Shown here: positions 26,104 to 35,654 of the stretch, in pieces
How the letters are laid out: every line of letters starts with the position of its first letter
Position numbering within the stretch: the stretch's first letter is position 1
Assembly (NCBI GenBank): GCA_016794505.1
Contig: JAEUJZ010000145.1
Span: forward strand, 62,001 to 126,000
Direction: 5' to 3'
DNA from: Myxococcales bacterium
Lineage (GTDB): Bacteria > Myxococcota_A > Polyangia > Palsa-1104 > JAEUJZ01
DNA length: 64,000 nt
Program-made: the position numbers and the translations under genes
The notes under the pieces: model-generated
What the model was told of the DNA's origin: nothing
Databases searched by the model: none
What the model saw: the letters and a program-made list of their open reading frames with translations, nothing else

Positions 26104-26390
26104 AAAAACGCTTGACGCTCCATATTGAAGCAGCATAAGGTTCGCTCCTACTTCCGTGTTGCTCTCTCGGTCCGCCTCAACCTCGCCGGAAAATCCCCGA
26201 AAAGTTAGCGCTTGTGCCGCCGCTGATTCTCAGTGCGTGGTCTCGTTTCGTGTGCCTTTCGGTCGGTCTTTCGCTCTGTCTCGCGCTCACGCGGGGTGGG
26301 CGGCGCGGTCGAAAGCGGACGATAGAGGCCGATACGAGTAGGTCTCGCCTCGACGGATAGTCGACGGCGGAAGGGAGAATCAGAGAAAGC
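26104..26390 (+). promoter_or_regulatory. rpsA leader region
   Basis: 287 nt between cmk and rpsA with no coding content. It carries pyrimidine-rich runs (for example TTGCTCTCTCGGTCCGCCTC near 26159 and GGTCGGTCTTTCGCTCTGTC near 26261). The weak GGGAG lies about 14 nt before the ATG at 26391. In other bacteria S1 represses its own mRNA through a structured leader with a poor Shine-Dalgarno; the same is possible here but is inference. Confidence 0.45.
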
Positions 26391-28172
<1,782 letters not shown>

Positions 28173-28185
28173 TCGTCTCGCCAAG

Positions 28186-28210
28186 GCGGGCAGACCTCGC
28201 TTTTGCCCGC
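28186..28210 (+). terminator. Possible terminator after rpsA
   Basis: GCGGGCA (28186-28192) and TGCCCGC (28204-28210) form a 7-bp stem around an 11-nt loop, 13 nt after the rpsA stop. No T run follows, so this may be a Rho-dependent or weak site. Confidence 0.35.
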
Positions 28211-28287
28211 TTGCTCGTTCGCTTCTCTCGCTTCGCTCTTTCTGCCGCTCGCCCCGTTTCCCCCGCTGCGTTTCCGCTTCTTCTCAA

Positions 28288-28827
28288 TCAGCCACGACTG
28301 TCACGCGCAAGCTGGGCGTCTTCTTGGGCATAGATCCGCCCAAGCTCGACGTAGTGCGCGGCCGATGCGGCGAGCCATTCGATCTCGGCTTCCGATAGCG
28401 GACGCTTGACGCGCGCTGGAGCTCCGACCACCAAGTGCCCCGGCGGAACCTTGGTTCCCGGCGTCAAGAGCGAGCCTGCCCCGACGATGCAGTGCTCGCC
28501 CACCTCGACCTGATCGAGGATCGTTGCGCCCATGCCGATGATGCACAGGTCGCCAATCGTGCAGCCATGCAACGTCACCGAGTGGCCCACGGTCACGCGA
28601 CTGCCGACCTGGGTCGCAAAGCGATCGTGCGTAACGTGTACGACCGTGTTGTCTTGAATCGACGTCTCGCTGCCGATGCGAATGTGGAACACGTCCCCGC
28701 GGATGACGGCACCGAACCACACGCTCGATCGCGGGCCGATGTGAACATCGCCGATGATCGACGCGTTGGCAGCTACATAGACGCTGGGATCAAGCTGCGG
28801 CCGAGTGCCGCGGAAAGGGCGAATCAT
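28288..28827 (-). CDS. Gamma-carbonic anhydrase-like hexapeptide protein (YrdA type)
   Basis: 179-aa left-handed beta-helix protein of the gamma-class carbonic anhydrase family. Hexapeptide repeats run from VYVAANASIIGDVHIG through SLLTPGTKVPPGHLVVGAPA. The metal-ligand His residues are visible: HVTHDRF, and GHSVTLHGC. The catalytic Arg/Gln pair region reads RGDVFHIRIG and SIQDNTVVH. The C-terminal helix is present. Activity (CO2 hydration or acyl/ferripyochelin-type binding) cannot be decided. The start at 28827 has GAGGG 6 nt upstream. Confidence 0.92.
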   Translation of the reverse strand: MIRPFRGTRPQLDPSVYVAANASIIGDVHIGPRSSVWFGAVIRGDVFHIRIGSETSIQDNTVVHVTHDRFATQVGSRVTVGHSVTLHGCTIGDLCIIGMGATILDQVEVGEHCIVGAGSLLTPGTKVPPGHLVVGAPARVKRPLSEAEIEWLAASAAHYVELGRIYAQEDAQLARDSRG

Positions 28828-28885
28828 GTCTGCCCTCATATCACGAAACGCGCAGACGTCAGACCGGGCGCCTTGCTGTTCGTGG

Positions 28886-30691
28886 CTAGGTCGCAGAGCC
28901 CGGAGGGCGCTTGCCGCGCGGTCCACGAAAGCGATCGACGTAGCGGCCCAAGTGCATCTTGATCGTGCTGCCGTCCGCTACGTTGAGTCGCCGCGCTAGA
29001 GCAGAGTAGTTGAGCGTCTTGCTGAGCTCATCGATCTGCGACAGATCGCAAGACTGCGCGACAAAGACAGGCTTCAGGTACTTCTCGACGTACTCGTGAA
29101 GCTGACCCCAGGACAAGGCGCCATCGCCGTTGTCTTCCAGAAATGCATCGACGGCTGCCACCGTGATGTCCCGCCAGTTTAGCGCGCCGTTGGCTCGCGT
29201 CGTTTCGACCGTGCGCGGCCGGCGCGCCGCCAGTTTCTCGCGAGGGACCATGCTGTCTTGCGACGGACCGCGATCGGTACCACGCCCCTGTCGCAGCGCC
29301 GCCTCGCAGACGGCTCGGCTGATGCTCTGCGGTTCATTGGTCAAAGGCAGACGTTCGATGAAGTGTTCCAGATCGCGGAAGTTGCCCGGCCATGTGTCGG
29401 CCAGCAGAAGCTCCAGAGCGTCATCGGTCAACGCCTCGGACACGCGCAGAGAGCCACCCGGCAAGACTCGGCTCATCAGGAACGCCAAGATGTCTTCGGG
29501 GCGCTCGCGCAGCGGCGGGACATGCACCACCGCAGCGGCCAGGCGATACCACAGGTCTTCGCGAAAACGGTTGGTGCGGAAGCTGGGATCGTCGATGGGA
29601 ACGTTGGTGGCACAGACCACTTGCACATCGGCGCGGCGCGGTCGCGGATCCCCCAGGCGCTGGTATTCGCCACGCGTATCCAAGAACCGCAAAAGAGCAC
29701 GCTGCACGTCCAACGACATCTCGCCTAGCTCGTCGAGAAACAGCGTGCCTTCGTGCGCAGACTCGACCGCTCCGATGATGTCGCTGACCGCCCCGGTAAA
29801 GCTGCCGCGCCGCGCGCCGAAGAGCTGCGCATACAAAAGGTCTTTGTCGAGAAGCGCACAGTTGAGCGCTGCGAATGGACCCTTTTCGCGCTGCGAATAG
29901 CGGTGATAGCAGCGAGCCAACAGATCTTTGCCCACGCCCGTCGGCCCAAGCAGGATCAGGCGCTGTCCTCGCGCGGCTGCATCTCCGACGCGCCGCAGCA
30001 CCTCTCGCAGACCGCGCGATGCCACGATCATTCCATCGCCGCGCCGTTGGTACTGCTCAAAGCGGCGGTTCTGTTCGTGAACGTACGCGCGGATGCGATC
30101 CAAGATGGACGCCCACGAAAAGTCCTGCGTGATCGTCTCCATGCCGCGCACTTGCAGCGTGGTGTCGTCCGCCAAAAGAAAGCTGCTCTCGGACTCTTCG
30201 GCACGCGTCTGCGTCACGTGGACCAAGCGTGCGCTCACACCCAAGCGGTGCAGCCAGTCCGCCAGCGCATGCACGACCGCTTGACTGAACTGCTTTTCGT
30301 TCGTCCAGTCGGCATCTTCGGGCAAAGACAGTCGTGCTTCGGCTTGGATCGGACCGGCCAGATCGGCCGTGACCTCTAGCGCGCCAGACAGTGAGATGCG
30401 CTGGCCATCTTGCAGGCGCAGCCAAGATCCATTGCGGCTGCTCAGATCGATCAGCGAGGTCGAATCGGCATCGCCCCAGATGAGCAGATGGTTGCCCGAA
30501 ACCCGAGGCGACTCGACGCGCAGGGTCTGGACCTGATAGTGACCCAAGTTGGGCAGCGGTGTGCCAGCGGTGACGCGCGCCTGCAGACGTCCAACGTCCG
30601 GGGTTCGTCCCACGAGCAGAGCGATGCCCTGGCCTACTTCGCTGGTGATCGGCTCAGCGAGGCCACGCGCGCGAATGCTGATACGAGTCAC
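28886..30691 (-). CDS. FHA-domain sigma-54-dependent transcriptional activator
   Basis: 601-aa regulator. An N-terminal FHA domain (about residues 20-110) has the phosphothreonine-pocket motifs RVSGNHLLIW and DLSSRNGSWL. The AAA+ domain (about 215-460) has Walker A GPTGVGKD, the loop GSFTGA (consensus GAFTGA), Walker B FLDELGEMS and an Arg-finger region RFREDLWYRL. The C-terminus has a helix pair (YSALARRLNVADGSTIK) likely to bind DNA. It would read a phosphorylated partner through FHA, perhaps from a Ser/Thr kinase, and open sigma-54 promoters. Start codon GTG with AAGG 7 nt upstream. It lies 141 nt downstream of cheB. Confidence 0.92.
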   Translation of the reverse strand: MTRISIRARGLAEPITSEVGQGIALLVGRTPDVGRLQARVTAGTPLPNLGHYQVQTLRVESPRVSGNHLLIWGDADSTSLIDLSSRNGSWLRLQDGQRISLSGALEVTADLAGPIQAEARLSLPEDADWTNEKQFSQAVVHALADWLHRLGVSARLVHVTQTRAEESESSFLLADDTTLQVRGMETITQDFSWASILDRIRAYVHEQNRRFEQYQRRGDGMIVASRGLREVLRRVGDAAARGQRLILLGPTGVGKDLLARCYHRYSQREKGPFAALNCALLDKDLLYAQLFGARRGSFTGAVSDIIGAVESAHEGTLFLDELGEMSLDVQRALLRFLDTRGEYQRLGDPRPRRADVQVVCATNVPIDDPSFRTNRFREDLWYRLAAAVVHVPPLRERPEDILAFLMSRVLPGGSLRVSEALTDDALELLLADTWPGNFRDLEHFIERLPLTNEPQSISRAVCEAALRQGRGTDRGPSQDSMVPREKLAARRPRTVETTRANGALNWRDITVAAVDAFLEDNGDGALSWGQLHEYVEKYLKPVFVAQSCDLSQIDELSKTLNYSALARRLNVADGSTIKMHLGRYVDRFRGPRGKRPPGSAT

Positions 30692-30832
30692 ACGTTACCT
30701 TGTACCAAAACCGTCGCCAATCGTGGGGGGAAAACGTGACCGCGCCTTGCTTTCTGCGTGCGCTGCGTGTCTTCGCGGTGTCGGTTGCCTGACTCTGCGC
30801 ACCCGCCTGCGTGAACCTGTTGCAGAAGATGC

Positions 30833-32125
30833 CTAGCGCTTGTTCAGCACGAGGCGAGTCAGCGTATCGGCCATGCGCCGCAGCGGAACGACTTCATGCA
30901 CAGCGCCGGAGCGGATGGCTTCCTGTGGCATACCCGTCATGATCGCCGACTCCGGCGACTCAACGATGACACGGCCACCGGCTGCACGAACGGCTTGGAT
31001 GCCAGAAACGCCCTCGCCCGACATGCCCGACAGCAGCACCGCAATCACGCGTTCACCCATGGCCGATGCCGCCGACATGAGCATGCGATCGATGGAGGGA
31101 GAAGGCGCGCTGCCAAGCCCCATCGGGATATTCAGACTGCCAGAGCCACCCCGCAGCGCATCTGGCGTTTGCGTCGATGACGGCGGCTCGACGATCAAGA
31201 ACGGTCCCTCGCGGACGATGCACAGCGATGCACCGCCGCTGGCAATCAGGACCTCGCCTTGGGCAATCGCATCGCCGGGAGTCGCAGTGCGCACAGGCCA
31301 GTGCGTCGCGCGTCGCAGCCGCTCGGCGAAGGCCTGCGTGTACATGTCAGGCATGTGCTGCGTGATCAAAAAGGTCGCAGGCAGGCGCGTGTCCAAGCCC
31401 TGAAGCAGCGTCAGAATCGAAGGCGGCCCACCCGTCGAGGCACCGATGCAGATCAGGCGGGTTGGCAGAAAGCTGTTTTCGGTAGTCAGGCGCGCGGCAT
31501 ACAAGTCATCGCTGGACATGCTACGCGCTGGCAAGCCATCCGATGCGCCACTTGGTGGGGTGCCTGTTGCTCCCGTGCCCTGCGGAATGCCCGGCGACGA
31601 AGAAGGATTCAGTCGATGAGCCCGCGTGCGCGCCGCGAGCGTTTCCAGCTTGAGGCTGCGTACCATGCGCAGCTTCTGCAACAAGTCATCGCGAATCGGC
31701 TGCAGATCCCCGGCGCCACTTATGCGGGTTGGCTTGGCAACAAACTCCATCGCGCCAAGCTCTAGCGCGCGAAACACGCTCTCGCGCGAAGAGTGACTCG
31801 ACACCACCACCACAGGCGTCGGTCGCTTCGCCATCAGCAAGCGCAGGAACGTGAAGCCATCGAGCCGTGGCATCTCTAGGTCCAGCAGGATGGCATCGGG
31901 ATTGACGTTGTGTACCAACATCAACCCTTCGTCGCCGTCCGCTGCTTGGCCCACGATCTCGATGTCACGCGCGCCCTTCAACAAGTCGCTGATCGCCTGC
32001 CGAATCGCCGACTGGTCGTCGATAATGATGACTCGCAGCGGTCCCTGAGCTCCGCCTGCTTGGCCCGAAGATCCCCCAGAAGGACCTTGGCGCGTAGGCT
32101 GCGGAGTTTGGCTGGGTGGACTCAT
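30833..32125 (-). CDS. cheB: CheB-type methylesterase with receiver domain
   Basis: 430-aa response regulator-methylesterase that would remove methyl groups from, or deamidate, chemoreceptors. The receiver (about residues 30-150) has IIIDDQ, the phospho-Asp in LLDLEMPRLDG and the Lys of FVAKPTR. After a Pro/Ser linker comes the esterase: nucleophile Ser in CIGASTGGP (about residue 225) and His in LITQHMPDMY. The third catalytic block, usually GMGxDG, reads GMSGEG here: Glu in place of Asp (about residue 370). The start at 32125 is 7 nt past the cheR stop; an in-frame start at 32170 inside cheR is possible. Confidence 0.93.
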   Translation of the reverse strand: MSPPSQTPQPTRQGPSGGSSGQAGGAQGPLRVIIIDDQSAIRQAISDLLKGARDIEIVGQAADGDEGLMLVHNVNPDAILLDLEMPRLDGFTFLRLLMAKRPTPVVVVSSHSSRESVFRALELGAMEFVAKPTRISGAGDLQPIRDDLLQKLRMVRSLKLETLAARTRAHRLNPSSSPGIPQGTGATGTPPSGASDGLPARSMSSDDLYAARLTTENSFLPTRLICIGASTGGPPSILTLLQGLDTRLPATFLITQHMPDMYTQAFAERLRRATHWPVRTATPGDAIAQGEVLIASGGASLCIVREGPFLIVEPPSSTQTPDALRGGSGSLNIPMGLGSAPSPSIDRMLMSAASAMGERVIAVLLSGMSGEGVSGIQAVRAAGGRVIVESPESAIMTGMPQEAIRSGAVHEVVPLRRMADTLTRLVLNKR

Positions 32126-32132
32126 GGACCGC

Positions 32133-33110
32133 TCACCCACCTTGCCGGGCGTTGCTTGCGTTGCTTGCATGAACGACAGACGGACTCATCGGGCTCTCTT
32201 GCGGCAGACGATAGACCAGCTCGCCAGCGAGTCGATGAAGAACAAATGGTGTCTTTAACTCGTGCAGTGACTCCGAGTGGCCAAGGAACAAGACACCGTC
32301 GGGAGCCAGCCGCTGCGCCAAGCTTGCAAGCAGCTGCAGTCGCCGTCCCCGCGCGAAATAGATAAGCAGGTTGCGGCAAAAGATGACGTCGAAGGGCCCG
32401 CACAGCTCGCTCGCGTCTTCGGCCGAGCGCGTCCACTCTGGCTCGCGTGCGCTTAGGTTGGCGCGCACAAAGTGCAAGCGGCACTGCCGGCGCAGCTCAT
32501 CGCGAATCTTGTGGCGGCCATCGGCCTGCTGGCAGAAGTGTTGCTGCAAAATCTCGTCTGAGACTTGGCGAAACGAAGAACGCCCATAGACGCCCTGACG
32601 CGCTACATCCAGGGCGCGCTGAGACAGATCGCAGCCGATGACCTGCAGGTCCCAGTCGAAAAACAGTCCGCTCTGACAGAGCGTAATCGCCAAGCTGTAC
32701 GCTTCTTCGCCGCTGGCGCAGCCCGCTGACAAAAGACGCAGCCGCTTGCTGTGACGACGAGCGTGCGCCAGCTGAGGCAGAAGCTCTTTGCGCAGCGCAT
32801 CCAACTGATAGCTCTCGCGGAAGAAATACGTCTCACGCGTGGACAGCAGTTCGAATAGCTCGCTCAGCTCGTGATCGCGCTCGCTCTCTGGAATGGCGCT
32901 GTTGGTCAGGTAATCGTGATAGTCAAGAAAGCTGCGCAGGCCCAGCGCTTCCACGCGGGGAAGCAAGCGGCGCTCCAGCAGATAGGCGAGCTCGTCGGCG
33001 TATTGCAGACCAAAGCGCTCCGCCACCAGATCGCGCAAAAGCGCGAACTCGTGCGGATGCAGGCTGATCGGGCGCGACGGGCCCGCTGCGCCAGAGCCGA
33101 TGGCAATCAC
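32133..33110 (-). CDS. cheR: CheR-type chemoreceptor methyltransferase
   Basis: 325-aa SAM-dependent glutamate methyltransferase acting on receptors. The N-terminal helical domain (PHEFALLRDLVAERFGL) precedes a substrate helix with TRETYFFRE, the SAM motif LLSAGCASGEEAYSLA, VIGCDLSQRALDVA and the active-site FDVIFCRNLLIYF. The GTG start overlaps the stop of the HEAT-repeat gene by 3 nt (GTGA), so translation is coupled. The short C-terminal tail lacks the pentapeptide-binding TPR seen in some fused CheR. Confidence 0.95.
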   Translation of the reverse strand: MIAIGSGAAGPSRPISLHPHEFALLRDLVAERFGLQYADELAYLLERRLLPRVEALGLRSFLDYHDYLTNSAIPESERDHELSELFELLSTRETYFFRESYQLDALRKELLPQLAHARRHSKRLRLLSAGCASGEEAYSLAITLCQSGLFFDWDLQVIGCDLSQRALDVARQGVYGRSSFRQVSDEILQQHFCQQADGRHKIRDELRRQCRLHFVRANLSAREPEWTRSAEDASELCGPFDVIFCRNLLIYFARGRRLQLLASLAQRLAPDGVLFLGHSESLHELKTPFVLHRLAGELVYRLPQESPMSPSVVHASNASNARQGG

Positions 33111-34471
33111 GATGCTTGACCGCTACCTACCGGGGCATCGGCTTCGCGAGCATCAAGCTTGCGAAGGACATCATTGGCCAGCGTGCCAGCTTGTCCACCG
33201 CCGCTGGCTAGCTGCTGCAGGCGAGCACGATGTCCCGTGTCGCCCAGCACGCCCAGCGCTTGCGCCGCGGCGCTCGCTGACTGCGCGTTCTTATCGGTGA
33301 GCGTCGACACCAGCACCGTTCCCAAGCGATCATGCAACGCAGCCGAGGCCCGCGCCTGCACCAGCGCAGCATGGCGCACAAAGAAACGACAGACGTTGCC
33401 ACGACTGCGCGGATCGACGCTGGGCAGAATATCGGCCAGGATGCGCAAGGCGGCGTCGCCGGCATCAAGATCGATCAGCGCCTGCGATGCCGTATCGGCC
33501 ACGCTGCTGTCGCCATCCCCCAACACCAGGACCAGAGGTCGCACGAGCTCTAGCTTGCCGAGCCAGCCCAGCAGCGCAGCGGTGGCTTCGCGCACGGGCG
33601 GTGTCGCTTCCATCAGCGCACGCGTCATCGAGCGCACGGTGTTTTCGTCGAGCTTGCGAATCGCATCGACGATCTGCTGACGACCGATGGCCGGCAGCGA
33701 CTGGTACAAGCGATAGAGCCCCACCAGCGCGGCCTCGCGCGCACCGCGTGCTTTTTCGATCAAGCCTTCGATCAGCGCAGGAATGGCGGCGGCATCTTGC
33801 GTATGTCCAAGCGCCGTCATCAGTGCGGGGCGCAGCGTCACTTCTGAAAGCAAAGGCTGCAGCTCAGCCACCGAAAGCTGATCACGCTGCCGGTTGAGCC
33901 CATCGAGCGCCGCCAAGACGACGAGTGTATCGGTGCTCTTCAGCGCGTCGCGCAGTACGGGCAGCACTTCTTCGCCGGTAAACGACGCCAGCTGCTCCAT
34001 CGATGCGATGCGGACGTTGGGATCCTCGTCTTTGAGCGTCTCGCCAAGCGCTGGAATCACGCGCGGATCACCGAACGTACCCAGCACATCGACCAGCACT
34101 TTGCGGTGCTCTGGCTTCATGTGCAGATGGCGCAAGAGCGGATCGATGCAGACAGTCCCCAAGCGCATGACGGCTTCGATGACTGCGTTGCGTCGGCCGA
34201 CGTTATCGGGTTCGCCCATGGCTTCGACGAGCGCTTCCGAAAGAAGCGGCAGGTCGGTCCAGCACAGCACCGAGGCTACGGCTTCCTTGCGGACCTGCCA
34301 GTCGTCGTCGCCCATGACGTCGATCAGCACGGCCAGCGCGGCTTTGCGCTCCGCCGGATCAGCGGGCTCTTTGCTGAGCTGTCGCACCGCATCCAGGCGG
34401 GCTTCTTCGTCTCCGTCCCGCAGGATCGAGACAATCTCAGCGAGGTGTGCAGCAGGAACGTGATCCGTCAT
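33107..34471 (-). CDS. HEAT-repeat protein in chemotaxis operon
   Basis: 454-aa all-helical protein of tandem HEAT/PBS-type repeats, for example LRDGDEEARLDAVRQLS, MGDDDWQVRKEAVASVL, LGTFGDPRVIPALGETL and LKDEDPNVRIASMEQLA, continuing to the C-terminus. No enzyme motif. HEAT repeats bind proteins, and a HEAT-repeat partner (Cpc7) is known in the Che7 system of Myxococcus xanthus; the role here is inferred to be a scaffold in this pathway. Start and stop overlap both neighbours (ATGA with the upstream cheW, GTGA with cheR), which fixes it as an operon member. Confidence 0.92.
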   Translation of the reverse strand: MTDHVPAAHLAEIVSILRDGDEEARLDAVRQLSKEPADPAERKAALAVLIDVMGDDDWQVRKEAVASVLCWTDLPLLSEALVEAMGEPDNVGRRNAVIEAVMRLGTVCIDPLLRHLHMKPEHRKVLVDVLGTFGDPRVIPALGETLKDEDPNVRIASMEQLASFTGEEVLPVLRDALKSTDTLVVLAALDGLNRQRDQLSVAELQPLLSEVTLRPALMTALGHTQDAAAIPALIEGLIEKARGAREAALVGLYRLYQSLPAIGRQQIVDAIRKLDENTVRSMTRALMEATPPVREATAALLGWLGKLELVRPLVLVLGDGDSSVADTASQALIDLDAGDAALRILADILPSVDPRSRGNVCRFFVRHAALVQARASAALHDRLGTVLVSTLTDKNAQSASAAAQALGVLGDTGHRARLQQLASGGGQAGTLANDVLRKLDAREADAPVGSGQAS

Positions 34472-35043
34472 GTCGATGCTCCCTTGGCGCCCTGATTTAG
34501 ATCGGCCAAGTTGCTCTTCTCGGTGGACGATAAAAGGGCATCCAGCGCCAGCACCATGAGGATGCGTCCTCGGTGGTGGCAGACGCCGGCAAAGAATCGG
34601 GCGTACTCGTTCTGGGTAAGTGGCGGCGGTGGCCCAACGGTGTCGCGCGTCACGCGCAGCACATCGGACACGCGATCGACGATCAGTCCGACGTGATTGC
34701 GATCGTCGATGGGAACAATCAGGTACTTGCGAGCCCGCATGATGGCGTGATCCGCAAGCTCTTCTTGTGAAAGCGGCGGCACTTCGAAGCGCTTGCGCAT
34801 GTCGATGACCGGCAGCACTTGTCCGCGCAGCTCAACCACGCCTTCGACGATCTTCGGCGCCTTGGGCACGCGTCGAATGGGCAGCGGGTTGATGATTTCC
34901 TTGATGCGCTCGATGCCCAGTGCATATTCCTCGTCGCCAACCTTGAAGCCGCAGAGCTGGACGAGATCGTTCTTGTCCTTGTCGCCCGCGCGATCCTTCG
35001 TGGGCGCCAAAATCGGCCGTAGAGGTCTTCGGTCTTGCGACAT
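34468..35043 (-). CDS. cheW: CheW-type coupling protein (second copy)
   Basis: 191-aa CheW-domain protein linking receptors to CheA. The SH3-like fold is marked by VQLCGFKVGDEEYALGI, IKEIINPLPIRRVP, VEGVVELRGQVLPVIDMRKR and VGLIVDRVSDVLRV. It has an N-terminal extension of about 25 residues and a short tail. Start overlaps the stop of the first cheW by one base (TAATG), and its stop overlaps the HEAT gene start (ATGA). Confidence 0.94.
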   Translation of the reverse strand: MSQDRRPLRPILAPTKDRAGDKDKNDLVQLCGFKVGDEEYALGIERIKEIINPLPIRRVPKAPKIVEGVVELRGQVLPVIDMRKRFEVPPLSQEELADHAIMRARKYLIVPIDDRNHVGLIVDRVSDVLRVTRDTVGPPPPLTQNEYARFFAGVCHHRGRILMVLALDALLSSTEKSNLADLNQGAKGAST

Positions 35044-35654
35044 TAAAACCTCATCGATCCGCCGTGCTCGAACGTCAGCACGCGCAGCAGGTCAAGAAGG
35101 ATGACGATGCGATATTGCTCGGCCGCCACCAGTCCGGGGCCGTACCGCATCGCAGGCTTAGGCACTTCCTCGCCAGCCAGCTTGATGCGCGAGATGCCGG
35201 CGACAAACTCGGACTCGTGACCTGCGAGCACCGTCGGTGGCTCCACGTCAGAATCGTTGATACGAACCACGTGATTGACGCGATCGATGATCAAGCCAAA
35301 TGGCTCGCGCTCATCTTCGTTGCTGGCTTCGCTCTCTAGCGCGGGACGGCTGACGACCAAGATGCGCGATCGCGTTCCAGCCCCGGGCCCTGGCAAGTGC
35401 AGACGCAGCCGCAGATCCAGCACCGGCACCACTTGCCCGCGCACCAAGATGATTCCCGAGACAAAACCGGGCACGCGCGGAACTTCGGTGATCGGCTTGA
35501 ACTTCGTGATCTCGCGGATGTACTCGATGCTCAGCCCGTACTCTTCGCTGCCGATGTGAAACGTCAGCACATCGGTGTAGCTGCGAACGTCGCTGCCGCT
35601 GCGCGTCGGGTTCGCCGCGCGATTGCCGATGGGAGTGCTCGCGAGCTGCGACAT
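35043..35654 (-). CDS. cheW: CheW-type coupling protein (first copy)
   Basis: 203-aa CheW-domain protein. Motifs: VLTFHIGSEEYGLSI, IREITKFKPITEVPRVP, VSGIILVRGQVVPVLDLRLR and FGLIIDRVNHVVRI. It differs clearly from the second copy (longer insertion with PGPGAG near residue 90), so the two are not a recent duplication; they may serve different receptors or build different array contacts. The start codon overlaps the cheA stop by one base (TGATG). Confidence 0.94.
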   Translation of the reverse strand: MSQLASTPIGNRAANPTRSGSDVRSYTDVLTFHIGSEEYGLSIEYIREITKFKPITEVPRVPGFVSGIILVRGQVVPVLDLRLRLHLPGPGAGTRSRILVVSRPALESEASNEDEREPFGLIIDRVNHVVRINDSDVEPPTVLAGHESEFVAGISRIKLAGEEVPKPAMRYGPGLVAAEQYRIVILLDLLRVLTFEHGGSMRF

